A stretch of DNA of 64,000 bases from Chryseobacterium jejuense (GTDB lineage Bacteria > Bacteroidota > Bacteroidia > Flavobacteriales > Weeksellaceae), in the NCBI RefSeq assembly GCF_017877355.1, contig NZ_JAGIPR010000013.1, positions 1 to 64,000 on the forward strand. Direction: 5' to 3'. The notes below the pieces were generated by a model that had not been told where the DNA came from, did not search any database, and was given only the letters and a program-made list of their open reading frames with translations. Shown here one piece after another: positions 1 through 8,668 of the stretch (positions within the stretch are counted from its first letter, which is position 1; each line of letters starts with the position of its first letter). Both the position numbers and the translations under genes were made by a program.

Positions 1-565
1 TCCACAACTCAAGAATACCCAAACAATGAGTAATGAGCAATCAGTAATGAGTAATCGGAAATGGTTCTCAAAGTAATATTCATTACAATCCTTTCCATGT
101 GATACTCTTTACTTTATTCTTTAGCTGTTTAATTTTTCCATTCTATACTCTCCTTTAATCTTTTCCTTTTTCACGGATAAATTCTTAGTATCATTACTTC
201 TGATAGTCTTACCGTTTGTGTTATTGACTACGTCGAAATAATATTTACCGACTGAAAGCAGATAATCATCGATGTCTGTATGGATCTTTAGCCGTTATAA
301 GGCTATACGGTAAGCGATCCATGAGCAGCAGAATAAAATTACGAATCCCATTGTCTGGGTCCCTACGGGATGACAAAAAGGAGTGTTTATGTTTGGTCAT
401 AAACTTATATATAAATATTTTACACCTAAATGCTGTATTATTGTAAGTAAAGTACATTTTATCCTAGGATTTTAATGCAACAATCAGTTTGGTTGAACTT
501 ACAATAAATAGTATAATTTAGTGGGAGAGATGAAACCTAAAGTTTTAATAACTTTTTCGGAATAG
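1..565. other. Intergenic stretch with repeat fragments
   Basis: No intact gene is visible. The stretch holds short runs of the ATGAGTAATGAGCAATCAGT type (about 25-58), a 57-residue open fragment on the minus strand (listed separately), a small hairpin with arms ATGGATC at 280-286 and GATCCAT at 316-322, and a GTCCCTACGGGATGACAAAA element at about 359-378. Similar short elements recur between genes elsewhere in the window, so I read this as decayed intergenic DNA. Confidence 0.6.
121..294 (-). pseudogene. 3' remnant of an unrecognised gene
   Basis: On the minus strand an open frame of 57 residues runs from just after a TAA (295-297) to a TAA at 121-123. It has protein-like composition (DIDDYLLSVGKYYFDVVNN, then NGKTIRSND and a Lys-rich end KKEKIKGEYRMEKLNS). 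There is no plausible start codon in its first 45 residues and the frame is closed upstream. It looks like the C-terminal end of a gene that lost its 5' part. I do not recognise the family. It could also be a chance open frame. Confidence 0.35.
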
Positions 566-616
566 TATAAATTAAGACGGCTATCTCAATAACTGAGATA
601 GCCGTCTTAATTTATA
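566..616 (-). terminator. Terminator of the acyl-CoA carboxylase gene
   Basis: A perfect 23-bp inverted repeat (arms 566-588 and 594-616, loop of 5 bases) has the core AAGACGGCTATCTCA. It begins 11 bases past the stop of the minus-strand gene. It is unusually long and perfect for an intrinsic terminator and could stop transcription from both sides. Confidence 0.85.
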
Positions 617-626
617 CGTTTATTAA

Positions 627-2255
627 TCAGACCTGAATTACTCCTAAATTGAATTTCTCTGTAATAGGAGAGTGGTTAGCAGCTTCTATTCCCATAGAAA
701 TCCATTTTCTAGTATCTGTTGGATTGATGATGGCATCAGTCCATAATCTTGCAGCAGCGTAGGTAGTTTCGGTTTGTTTTTGATATTTCTTTGAAATAGT
801 ATCCAATATCTGGTTGTGCTCTTCTTCAGAAATTTCTTTACCTTGTTTTTTCAGTGTAGATTCCTGAATTTGTGCTAATACTTTAGCAGCTTGTGCTCCA
901 CCCATTACGGCAAGATCTGCCCAAGGCCATGCTACAATCAGTCTAGGATCATAAGCTTTTCCACACATAGCATAATTTCCAGCACCGTAAGAATTACCTG
1001 TAATGATCGTAAACTTAGGAACTACAGAATTGGAAACAGCATTTACCATTTTAGCTCCATCTTTAATAATTCCACCGTGTTCTGATTTTGAACCTACCAT
1101 AAAGCCGGTAACATCCTGTAAGAAGATTAAAGGGATCTTTCTTTGATTACAGTTGGCTATGAATCGAGTTGCTTTATCCGCAGAATCAGAATAGATTACT
1201 CCTCCAAACTGCATTTCTCCTTTACCACTTTTAACTAATTTTCTCTGATTGGCTACAATTCCTACAGACCAGCCATCTACTCTTGCCGTAGCACAAATGA
1301 TACTTTTGCCGTAGTCTGGCTTATACTCTTCATATTCGGAGTTATCTACAATACATTTGATGATTTCGTAAGTATCATACTGCTCTGCTCTGGAAACAGG
1401 CATAATTCCGAAGATATTATCAGGGCTTTCTTTGGGTGGAAAACTTTCTATTCTATCGAAACCTGCTTTTTCAGTACTTCCGATAGATTTCATTATGTTT
1501 TTGATTCTGTCTAGGGCATCTTTGTCATCCTTAGCTTTATAATCAGTAACCCCTGAAATTGAACAATGAGTAGTAGCTCCTCCCAATGTTTCGTTATCGA
1601 TGCTTTCACCAATGGCAGCCTTTACAAGATAGCTTCCTGCAAGGAAAATAGAACCTGTTTTATCTACAATCATAGCTTCATCACTCATGATAGGTAGATA
1701 AGCTCCTCCAGCTACACAACTTCCCATAACAGCAGAAATTTGGATGATCCCCATAGAGCTCATTTTAGCATTATTTCTGAAAATTCTTCCAAAATGTTCT
1801 TTATCCGGGAAAATTTCATCCTGCATTGGAAGATAAACTCCTGCAGAGTCCACCAAATAGATGATTGGAAGTTTGTTTTCCATGGAGATTTCCTGTGCTC
1901 TCAGATTTTTCTTTCCTGTGATTGGAAACCAGGCTCCTGCTTTTACAGAGGCGTCATTGGCAACAACGATACATTGTCTTCCAGAAACATACCCCATCAT
2001 TACTACTACACCTCCACTAGGACAGCCTCCATGTTCCTCATACATTTCATAGCCTGCAAATGCACCTATTTCTATGGAATCAGAATCTTTATCAAGAAGA
2101 TAATCTATCCTTTCTCTTGCTGTCATTTTTCCTTCCTCACGAAGCTTTTGAAGCCTCTTTTCACCGCCTCCTTTTTTGATGTCGGTAAGCAAGCGATTTA
2201 TCTCTGATAATTTTAATCTGTTCTGATCTTCTCGTTTGTTGAATTCGATGTCCAT
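627..2255 (-). CDS. Acyl-CoA carboxylase, carboxyltransferase (beta) subunit
   Basis: The 542-residue protein is a biotin-dependent carboxyltransferase of the propionyl-/methylcrotonyl-CoA carboxylase beta family. It moves carboxyl from carboxybiotin to an acyl-CoA in the cytoplasm. The length matches the family. Two crotonase-fold halves are visible: the N-half carries TARERIDYLLD (about 45-55) and GSCVAGGAYLP (about 178-188), and the C-half carries FLQDVTGFMVG and GNSYGAGNYAMCGKAY. The GGCPSGG and GNYAMCGKAY regions resemble methylcrotonyl-CoA carboxylase more than propionyl-CoA carboxylase, which points to leucine breakdown, but the substrate is inferred. No biotin carboxylase or biotin carrier gene is adjacent, so the alpha subunit must be elsewhere. 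It stands alone, with its own terminator. Confidence 0.93.
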   Translation of the reverse strand: MDIEFNKREDQNRLKLSEINRLLTDIKKGGGEKRLQKLREEGKMTARERIDYLLDKDSDSIEIGAFAGYEMYEEHGGCPSGGVVVMMGYVSGRQCIVVANDASVKAGAWFPITGKKNLRAQEISMENKLPIIYLVDSAGVYLPMQDEIFPDKEHFGRIFRNNAKMSSMGIIQISAVMGSCVAGGAYLPIMSDEAMIVDKTGSIFLAGSYLVKAAIGESIDNETLGGATTHCSISGVTDYKAKDDKDALDRIKNIMKSIGSTEKAGFDRIESFPPKESPDNIFGIMPVSRAEQYDTYEIIKCIVDNSEYEEYKPDYGKSIICATARVDGWSVGIVANQRKLVKSGKGEMQFGGVIYSDSADKATRFIANCNQRKIPLIFLQDVTGFMVGSKSEHGGIIKDGAKMVNAVSNSVVPKFTIITGNSYGAGNYAMCGKAYDPRLIVAWPWADLAVMGGAQAAKVLAQIQESTLKKQGKEISEEEHNQILDTISKKYQKQTETTYAAARLWTDAIINPTDTRKWISMGIEAANHSPITEKFNLGVIQV

Positions 2256-2406
2256 AGAATTTTCAATTTTTTACGCTTAAAGATACTATTTTTATGAGGA
2301 ATATGAAGTAGAAGTAAAACAGATGTTTAATAGTTTGGTTATTAGTAAATTGTGAAATTTTTAACTAAAAAATATTTTTAAATAATTTATATTTTTTCTA
2401 ACTTTA

Positions 2407-2519
2407 CATAAGAGTAACAGAGGGTGAAATCCTCTGATAAATACTCTATTCCTAGTTTATTTTTTTAATAGTTTATTATTTGAAGGCCCTGAAAGTTTAA
2501 ACAATTTTCAGGGTTTTTT
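2407..2519 (+). ncRNA. Candidate small RNA ending in a terminator
   Basis: A hairpin CAGAGG / CCTCTG (2418-2423 with 2431-2436, loop GTGAAAT) is followed about 50 bases later by a terminator hairpin CCCTGAAA / TTTTCAGGG (2487-2494 with 2505-2513) and TTTTTT. A near-consensus -7 box TAACTTTA lies at 2399-2406, but no -33 TTG is well placed. The terminator follows no plus-strand gene, which is the main reason to suspect a short independent transcript. It could instead be a remnant or an attenuated leader of the permease. Confidence 0.4.
2487..2519 (+). terminator. Orphan intrinsic terminator
   Basis: The stem CCCTGAAA/TTTTCAGGG is followed by TTTTTTC. It sits on the plus strand about 190 bases before the next gene, with no coding sequence upstream on that strand. 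Confidence 0.75.
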
Positions 2520-2670
2520 CTGTATAATCAATGAGTGATGAATGATGAATATTTGAGATGATATTCATTATTGTCTATTTTTTGAAGTTAAAGAATTCTT
2601 TCATATTTACTGAACCATTATTTTTTCAGATTAATTTTATCTTTTTATCAATATTTGGGATGGGTATTTG

Positions 2671-2678
2671 TAAATTTG
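2671..2678 (+). promoter_or_regulatory. -7 promoter box for the EamA permease
   Basis: TAAATTTG matches the Bacteroidota -7 consensus TAnnTTTG and lies 28 bases before the ATG. The nearest upstream TTG (2655-2657) is only 13 bases away, so the -33 element is not convincing. Confidence 0.5.
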
Positions 2679-2706
2679 CCTGTTAAAATTTTAAAGAGGA
2701 TAGGTT

Positions 2707-3585
2707 ATGCATAAATTAGCACTTTTCAGATTGCATTTAATAATATTTTTATGGGGATTCACTGCAATTTTAGGAAAACTGATTCATGCCAATGCCCAGA
2801 TCCTTGTATTTTACAGAATGCTCTTTGCTGCAATTTTTCTTTTTGTATTCATAAGGATATTTAAAAAAGAAAGTATAAAGGTTTCTAAAAAAATATTTTT
2901 TCAGCTGGCAGCAATAGGTTTGGCTATGGCACTTCATTGGTATTGTTTTTTTTATTCGATTAAAGTTTCCAATGTATCCATTGCGTTAAGCTGTTTATCG
3001 TTATCCACACTCTTTGCCTCAATTTTGGAGCCGCTTATCTTTAAAAGAAAAATCGATATTTCAGAAGTAGTAATGGGAGTAGTGATCGTAGCCTGTATTT
3101 TATTGATCTTCAAAACAGAATTTCAATATAAGGAAGGCATCATGTATGGTGTTCTTTGTGCTATTTTTGGGACAATATTTTCTGTTTTTAATGGTAAGAT
3201 GTTTGGTAAAACGAGTTCCGGGAACATTATATTTTATGAAATATTCTGTGGTTGGTTTATTTTAATGTTATTTTATTTGTTTTCAGGTCAAATTTTTCAA
3301 ATGAATGAAATAAACTACCGTGATATAGCGTTAATATGCTTGTTAGCCAGTGTTTTTACTGCCTTTCCGATGTTGGAATCAGTGAATTTAATGAAGTATA
3401 TATCGCCTTTTACTCTAATTTTAACAGTTAATTTGGAACCTGTTTACGGAATTATACTAGCTTTTTTTATCTTTGGGGAATCAGAACACATGAGTCCTAT
3501 ATTTTATATTGCCTCCGGAGTTATGATACTGGCAATCATTGCGAATGGATTAATTAAGGCCAGGAAAACTAAAAACTTTAACTAG
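2707..3585 (+). CDS. EamA/DMT-superfamily permease
   Basis: The protein has 292 residues and is almost entirely hydrophobic, with about ten membrane segments arranged as two five-helix EamA repeats (about 5-140 and 150-285). This is the usual size of 10-TM drug/metabolite transporters. Features typical of the family are FLWGFTAILGKLI at the start of repeat one and the region around NLEPVYGIILAFFIFGE in repeat two, where the conserved EP of the second repeat is seen. It is an inner-membrane exporter or importer of small metabolites. The substrate cannot be deduced. The next gene begins 12 bases after its stop but encodes an outer-membrane protein, so co-transcription may be incidental. Confidence 0.9.
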   Translation: MHKLALFRLHLIIFLWGFTAILGKLIHANAQILVFYRMLFAAIFLFVFIRIFKKESIKVSKKIFFQLAAIGLAMALHWYCFFYSIKVSNVSIALSCLSLSTLFASILEPLIFKRKIDISEVVMGVVIVACILLIFKTEFQYKEGIMYGVLCAIFGTIFSVFNGKMFGKTSSGNIIFYEIFCGWFILMLFYLFSGQIFQMNEINYRDIALICLLASVFTAFPMLESVNLMKYISPFTLILTVNLEPVYGIILAFFIFGESEHMSPIFYIASGVMILAIIANGLIKARKTKNFN

Positions 3586-3597
3586 CATCAATTTTGT

Positions 3598-4680
3598 ATG
3601 ATGAAAAAATATTTTTTACTTGCATTTTCACTGCTCTATGGGCTGTCTCAATCTCAGATTATCAGGAAGTATTCCAACGAATTCTTAAATATAGGAGCAG
3701 GAGCCCGAGGATTAGCAATGGGAGGTGCTGTAATATCTAATCAGGATGATGTGTATTCTCCTATGTGGAATCCGGCAGGTTTAATGGCTATTGAAAAAGA
3801 CTGGCAGGGAGCAGCAATGCACGCCGAATATTTTGAATCCATAGCAAAATATGATTATCTAGCCTATGCAAGAGTAATGGAAGAAGGGGTTTTTGGAGTT
3901 TCAGTAGTAAGACTTGGGGTAGATAATATTTTGAACACCACCCAGATGATTGATGCTGAAGGGAATATTGATTACGATAAAATCACAAAATTCTCTCAGT
4001 CTGATTATGCCGCTATCCTTTCATATGCATTCCGTCCGGGAGGAAACCCGAATCTTGATGTTGGGGTAAATGCTAAAATTGTCTATAGAAATGTAGGTAA
4101 ATTTGCCAATGGTTATGGATTTGGTTTTGATGTGGGGGCCATTTATAAAGGTGAAAACGGATGGAAATTCGGGGGAATGGTTAGAGATATTACCACTACT
4201 GTTAACTTTTGGAGTATTAACCAGAAAGAGTTGTCAACAGTGGTAAACGGTGAAGAATTCAACCCGGCACCAAAAGATAAAATGGAGCTTACAATGCCTA
4301 AGCTGAATGTAGGGGCAAGTAAGTTATTTGAAATTAACAGCAGTGTTTATGTATTGCCAGAAGCAGGAATCAATGTGGATTTTGCAAAGACAGCATCTTT
4401 GATTTCTACTGATTTTGCAAGTATCAGCCCTTATGCAGGTGCTGAGTTAGGCTATCAGAAAATGATTTTTGTGAGATTAGGGATCAACAGATTCCAGTCT
4501 ATTACAGATATAGAAGATTTAAAAAGAAAAGTTTCTTTCCAGCCAAGTGCAGGGATTGGGATCAGATATAGAGGACTTACGCTGGATTATGCTATTACGA
4601 ATTCAGGTATTGGAGGTTCTAATTTCTATTCTAATTTCTTCTCGCTTAAACTGGATATGGGAGCATTCAGAAATGATTAA
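3598..4680 (+). CDS. PorV/PorQ-family outer-membrane protein (PorV2-like)
   Basis: The 360-residue protein has a signal peptide (MMKKYFLLAFSLLYGLSQSQ) and a FadL-like beta-barrel sequence. The N-terminal region NIGAGARGLAMGGAVIS, then SPMWNPAGL, is the hallmark of the PorV/PorQ family of type IX secretion. PorV is the barrel that hands cargo with C-terminal signals to the attachment machinery. Paralogues annotated as PorV2 exist in flavobacteria, and this protein, standing apart from other secretion genes, fits that better than PorV itself. The C-terminus is short of a terminal aromatic residue (ends AFRND). The following secreted protein starts 10 bases downstream, which suggests a two-gene unit. 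Confidence 0.82.
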   Translation: MMKKYFLLAFSLLYGLSQSQIIRKYSNEFLNIGAGARGLAMGGAVISNQDDVYSPMWNPAGLMAIEKDWQGAAMHAEYFESIAKYDYLAYARVMEEGVFGVSVVRLGVDNILNTTQMIDAEGNIDYDKITKFSQSDYAAILSYAFRPGGNPNLDVGVNAKIVYRNVGKFANGYGFGFDVGAIYKGENGWKFGGMVRDITTTVNFWSINQKELSTVVNGEEFNPAPKDKMELTMPKLNVGASKLFEINSSVYVLPEAGINVDFAKTASLISTDFASISPYAGAELGYQKMIFVRLGINRFQSITDIEDLKRKVSFQPSAGIGIRYRGLTLDYAITNSGIGGSNFYSNFFSLKLDMGAFRND

Positions 4681-4690
4681 AATGAAGGAT

Positions 4691-5455
4691 ATGAAAAAAT
4701 TATCAATATTAATGTTGGCAATTTGCTCAACAGCTATTTTTGGGCAAAAAGTTTCAGATTATAAGTATGTGTCAATTCCGGAGAAGTTTCAGAGCTTCAA
4801 AGGAAATAGTTATGGACTGGAAGAAGCCTTAGCAAAAGCATTAAAAGGTAAGAAGTATGTGGTTTTACCTGTAAATAAGGAACAGTGGTCTGGAGAGGCT
4901 AAGGAAAATCCTTGTAATATATTGAATGCTGAAGTTCTGAATGTAAAAAGTATGTTTACAAATAAACTAATGTTAGTGATAAAGGATTGTAGCAATAAGG
5001 TTATTCTTGAATCTAAAGGCCAATCAGATATAAAGGAATTTGAAGAAGGCCTTGCAGAAGCTCTGAATATGGCCTTGGTAAATGTAGGTGTATCTAATCC
5101 TGTTGCCCTACAACCTGCAAAGACTCAAGCTTCAACTACTTCTGCCAATACTGTTCAGAGTTCTGCTCCGGAAACAGCTGTGATTGCTCCTGCTACAGGA
5201 TCCTCTACAGGGACTTATTCCAATGGGAAAGTGGTTGTACAGAAGATTCAGATTGATGCTAATCAGTTTATTCTGGCAAAATCAGGGAGTTCTGTACCGT
5301 TTGCGATCTTTAAAACAACTTCAAAAAATGATATATTTATTGTGAAGCTTGCTGATAATAATGTTACCATTGGCTATTTTGAAAATGGAAATATTATCAT
5401 TGATATTCCACAGGCTGATGGAAGATACACCAAAGAGATCTTCACTGGAAAATAA
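4691..5455 (+). CDS. Secreted protein of unknown function downstream of the PorV-like gene
   Basis: The 254-residue protein has a clear signal peptide (MKKLSILMLAICSTAIFGQ). I chose the ATG at 4691 because it gives this signal peptide directly; 4682 is a close alternative. Residues about 20-140 form an acidic/hydrophobic domain containing EEALAKALKGKKYVVLPV. A Thr/Ser/Ala/Pro-rich linker follows (about 145-180), then a small C-terminal domain. I do not recognise the family. Its gene follows the PorV-like gene closely and ends at a strong terminator, so the two probably work together at the envelope; that is inference. Confidence 0.75.
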   Translation: MKKLSILMLAICSTAIFGQKVSDYKYVSIPEKFQSFKGNSYGLEEALAKALKGKKYVVLPVNKEQWSGEAKENPCNILNAEVLNVKSMFTNKLMLVIKDCSNKVILESKGQSDIKEFEEGLAEALNMALVNVGVSNPVALQPAKTQASTTSANTVQSSAPETAVIAPATGSSTGTYSNGKVVVQKIQIDANQFILAKSGSSVPFAIFKTTSKNDIFIVKLADNNVTIGYFENGNIIIDIPQADGRYTKEIFTGK

Positions 5456-5894
5456 TGTAGTTTACTTCATATAAAACTAAAATAAGCTCTTTAAAAGAGC
5501 TTATTTTTTTGGAAGTATGCTGATGTGTTTTTTCTTTTTTAGGGTAACTAAGACTCTACCAAGCTATTATTTGTAAAAAATTATAAGGAAGGAAAAGGTA
5601 AAAATAAGGTAGAATCCTAATAGGAGTAAATGATAATGCATTATCATTTGCAGAATGAGTGTTTTTTCATGGTGTTATTGTTTTTGATTAATAGTGCTAA
5701 TTTATGAAAAAAACATATATAATAATATTATTTGTGTAATATTTTAAATATATTTAATTTTTATTGAGTTTAATAGGTGTTTAGTGTGTGTTCTTGTAGT
5801 ATTTGTCTCTTATTGAGAAAATGGATTTTAAATTGGAATTTTATAAAAAAAAGTTCATTTATTTGTGAAAAATAAATTGATATGCTAAGTGAGA
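5456..5894. other. AT-rich intergenic stretch
   Basis: Apart from the terminator at 5481-5510 I see nothing here. It separates two convergent genes, so neither needs a promoter in it. Confidence 0.6.
5481..5510 (+). terminator. Terminator of the PorV-like unit
   Basis: The stem AATAAGCTCTT/AAGAGCTTATT is followed by a run of T. It lies 25 bases past the stop. Confidence 0.88.
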
Positions 5895-7691
5895 CTACCC
5901 ATTGTTATTGAAAAACTCCCAAATCACTTTCGCTTTACTTTTCCCTAAGATCTCTTCCAGGGTTTCCCGATTGGCTTCTTTAATTCTTTTTACAGACTTA
6001 AGTTTAGACAGCAGTAATTCAATGGTTTTTTCTCCTACACCAGGAATTTCTTCCAATTCAGATTTTATAGTGGAATTTTTTCTTCTTGTTCTGTGATGTT
6101 TTACCCCAAATCGGTGAGCTTCGTCCCGTACTCTTTGCAGAATTTTTAAAGTTTCAGATTTTTTATCAAGATATAAAGGAATAGAATCTTCCGGGAAGAA
6201 AATTTCCTCCAGTCTTTTAGCAATCCCTACAATGGTAATTTTCCCATACAATCCCAATAATCTCAGACTTTTGACAGCAGAAGACAACTGTCCCTTTCCA
6301 CCATCAATAAGAATCAGCTGTGGAAGACTTTCGCCTTCATCAACCATTCTTTTATACCGGCGATAAATCACTTCCTCCATTGTTGCAAAGTCGTTGGGAC
6401 CTTCCACTGTTTTAGGATGAAAAATTCTATAGTCAGCCTTGCTGGGTTTTCCATCTTTAAAAACTACACAGGCAGAAACCGGATTGGTTCCCTGGATGTT
6501 TGAGTTATCAAATCCTTCAATATGTCGTGGCTCTACAGGCATTCTGAGAAGCTTCTGCATTTCAGCCATGATCCTGTTGGTATGTCTTTCCGGGTCAATA
6601 ATCTGAACCTGCTTTAATTTTTCCAGACGATATTCTTTTGCATTTTTTTCCGAAAGTTCCACGATTCTTTTCTTATCCCCAACTTTAGGAACAATAAGCT
6701 TTACATTTGGAATTTCCACAGACAAATGGAAAGGAAGTAACACCTCTTTCGAATCAGAGCTAAATTTCTGTCTGATCTCAATTAAAGCCTCTTCCAGAAT
6801 ATCTTCATCACTTTCTTCAAGAATTTTTTTGATTTCTGTAGTGAAACTCTGGATAATATTTCCGTTTCTTATTTTAAAGAAATTGACATAAGCTGCCGTT
6901 TCATCACTAGTCATGCCGAAAACATCCACATCATCAATATTTGGATTTACTACGGTGTTTTTAGCCTGATAATCTTCCAGAATATCCAGTCTTTCCTTAA
7001 TGATCTGTGCTTCTTCAAACTGAAGATTGGAGGCAAGCTTCATCATCTGATTCACCAGATATTCCTTTGCTTTTCGGAAATCTCCTTTAATGATTCCACG
7101 GATGGCATCTATCTTATCATCATAATCTTCTTTGCTTTCAAGGTCTTCACAAGGTCCCTCACAGTTTTTAATATGATATTCCAGACATACCTTATACTTT
7201 CCGTCTGCAATTTTAGAAGGCGAAAGATTCAGATTACAGGTTCTGAGCTTATAAATATGTTTGATCGTATCAAGCAAGATCTTTGCAGGACGTACCTTAG
7301 CATAAGGACCATAGTATTCCGAACCATCTTTAATAACATTTCTGGTCAGGAAAATTCTTGGAAAATCTTCATTTTTAATACAGATCCATGGATAGGTTTT
7401 GTCATCTTTCAGCATGACATTATAAAACGGCTGATGTTCTTTAATAAGATTGTTTTCCAGCAAAAGAGCATCATATTCGCTGTTTACGATGGTCGTTTCC
7501 AGACGCTGGATTTTACCGACCATAATCTTGATTCTGTATCCGGAAAGATTTTTATTGAAATAGGAGAGAACCCTTTTCTTTAAATTTTTAGCTTTTCCCA
7601 CATACAAGAGTTGCTCGTTTTTATCATAATAACGATAAACACCAGGTTCGGAAGGTAAAGTTTTGAGCTGTAGTTCTAAAGAAGGATTCAT
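5895..7691 (-). CDS. uvrC: Excinuclease ABC subunit C
   Basis: The 598-residue protein is UvrC, which makes the dual incision in nucleotide excision repair with UvrAB. The N-terminal GIY-YIG endonuclease is visible (GVYRYY at 17-22, LLYVGKAKNLKKRV at 28-41). A UVR motif lies near residues 200-235 (MKLASNLQFEEAQIIKERL). The RNase H-like C-terminal endonuclease includes GFDNSNIQG and LILIDGGKGQL, and helix-hairpin-helix motifs lie near 545-595 (LEEIPGVGEKTIELLL). The length is normal and all domains are present. It is separated from the upstream minus-strand gene by a terminator, so it is probably transcribed alone. The stop is close to the end of the HhH domain, as usual. Confidence 0.97.
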   Translation of the reverse strand: MNPSLELQLKTLPSEPGVYRYYDKNEQLLYVGKAKNLKKRVLSYFNKNLSGYRIKIMVGKIQRLETTIVNSEYDALLLENNLIKEHQPFYNVMLKDDKTYPWICIKNEDFPRIFLTRNVIKDGSEYYGPYAKVRPAKILLDTIKHIYKLRTCNLNLSPSKIADGKYKVCLEYHIKNCEGPCEDLESKEDYDDKIDAIRGIIKGDFRKAKEYLVNQMMKLASNLQFEEAQIIKERLDILEDYQAKNTVVNPNIDDVDVFGMTSDETAAYVNFFKIRNGNIIQSFTTEIKKILEESDEDILEEALIEIRQKFSSDSKEVLLPFHLSVEIPNVKLIVPKVGDKKRIVELSEKNAKEYRLEKLKQVQIIDPERHTNRIMAEMQKLLRMPVEPRHIEGFDNSNIQGTNPVSACVVFKDGKPSKADYRIFHPKTVEGPNDFATMEEVIYRRYKRMVDEGESLPQLILIDGGKGQLSSAVKSLRLLGLYGKITIVGIAKRLEEIFFPEDSIPLYLDKKSETLKILQRVRDEAHRFGVKHHRTRRKNSTIKSELEEIPGVGEKTIELLLSKLKSVKRIKEANRETLEEILGKSKAKVIWEFFNNNG

Positions 7692-7727
7692 ATAACAAAA
7701 TTAAGGATTCTTTCTCTTTAAAAGAAG

Positions 7728-7755
7728 AAAACCTGCAGAATGCTCTACAGGTTTT
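7728..7755 (-). terminator. Terminator between the 7777 gene and uvrC
   Basis: The arms AAAACCTG (7728-7735) and CAGGTTTT (7748-7755) extend inward through AGA/TCT with one mismatch. It lies just past the stop of the upstream minus-strand gene. Confidence 0.75.
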
Positions 7756-7776
7756 AAAATTTTATATTGAATACGC

Positions 7777-8538
7777 TTATCCGTTACTCATTTCGGTATA
7801 AGTGTTGACAAGAAAACTGAAGTAATCCCATTCAACAGAATTCTTAGGATAAAGTTTCATGAATTCCTGATTATCACCAAAAAGAAAATCATAATTATCT
7901 TCAAAATCATCTTTGTGAAGCCACATTACTTTATCACCTTTCTTTACATAATAGGATTTGATAACACCACCACCCAACTGTGGACCACCCATTACTGCAA
8001 ATCCACCTGTTTCTTTGGCTCTTGGATCATGATACACGGAAATGATATCATCAAAACCGGGATTAATCACTTGCATCAAGAACTCTTTGTCGTCCTTTTT
8101 ATTTTTTAGAGAAACAGTTTGGTTTACAAAATAGATCCTGTCATTGTTGGTTCTTTTCGTGAGCTTCTTGGTACTGTAATTTCGGATATTTCCCATGTAT
8201 CTTGAAACTTTCATGAATTTTTCCGCATTACTTGGATATACATACATCTCACTGATCTGATCTGCATTGAAATTGGCTGACTTCTTAGTAATACTGTCTT
8301 TAATGGCTACTTCATAGATCTGTCCTTTTTTAGTTTCAATTTTATTACAGAATCCTTTGTAGGAAGTACCGTCTTTGAGAATAATGGTGGAAGTTTTTTT
8401 AGGAGAAGGCGTATTAAAACCCTCATTGAAAAGGTAAGCCTCCATTTTTTTGATGTCTTCTTTAGAATATTTTATTTTCTGGGCGAAGGAAGTGGTCCCT
8501 GCAACGCATAATGCAAGCAGTAAAGTTTTCAGTCTCAT
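7777..8538 (-). CDS. Secreted protein of unknown function
   Basis: The 253-residue protein has a signal peptide (MRLKTLLLALCVAGTTSFAQ). The mature part is rich in Lys and Tyr. Its mid-section, SYKGFCNKIETKKGQIYEVAIKDS, suggests a small beta domain. The C-terminal half has the pattern VMGGPQLGGGVIKSYYVKKGD. I do not recognise the family and see no catalytic motif. It is probably periplasmic or outer-membrane associated. It lies between uvrC and the divergent hutH and is closed by its own terminator, so it appears monocistronic. Confidence 0.75.
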   Translation of the reverse strand: MRLKTLLLALCVAGTTSFAQKIKYSKEDIKKMEAYLFNEGFNTPSPKKTSTIILKDGTSYKGFCNKIETKKGQIYEVAIKDSITKKSANFNADQISEMYVYPSNAEKFMKVSRYMGNIRNYSTKKLTKRTNNDRIYFVNQTVSLKNKKDDKEFLMQVINPGFDDIISVYHDPRAKETGGFAVMGGPQLGGGVIKSYYVKKGDKVMWLHKDDFEDNYDFLFGDNQEFMKLYPKNSVEWDYFSFLVNTYTEMSNG

Positions 8539-8668
8539 GTAGTATAGTTTTTAATTTCTGCGGTAAAAATAACAAATTAATTTACTTCCTCAGATAAAAA
8601 GATAGAACAGTGAAATTAAGTTTCTCTAATTATTGTTAAATGCGTAATTTTAAGAAAATTTTTTAGAA

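Larger units (their letters stand above)
2256..2706. other. Divergent intergenic region
   Basis: This stretch lies between the divergent carboxylase and permease genes. It is very AT-rich. It contains a possible small transcript with two hairpins (2407-2519, listed separately), a short ATGAGTGATGAATGATGAAT run near 2530-2550, and a TAAATTTG box at 2671-2678 just before the permease. Confidence 0.6.

Noticed and set aside
1740..2207. Plus-strand open frame of 155 codons
   Set aside because: It runs antisense to a well-conserved carboxylase gene, and its product has no family features.
4547..4690. In-frame extension of the 4691 gene upstream into the PorV-like gene
   Set aside because: The extra residues have no protein-like pattern and bury the signal peptide; the internal ATG gives a normal secreted protein.
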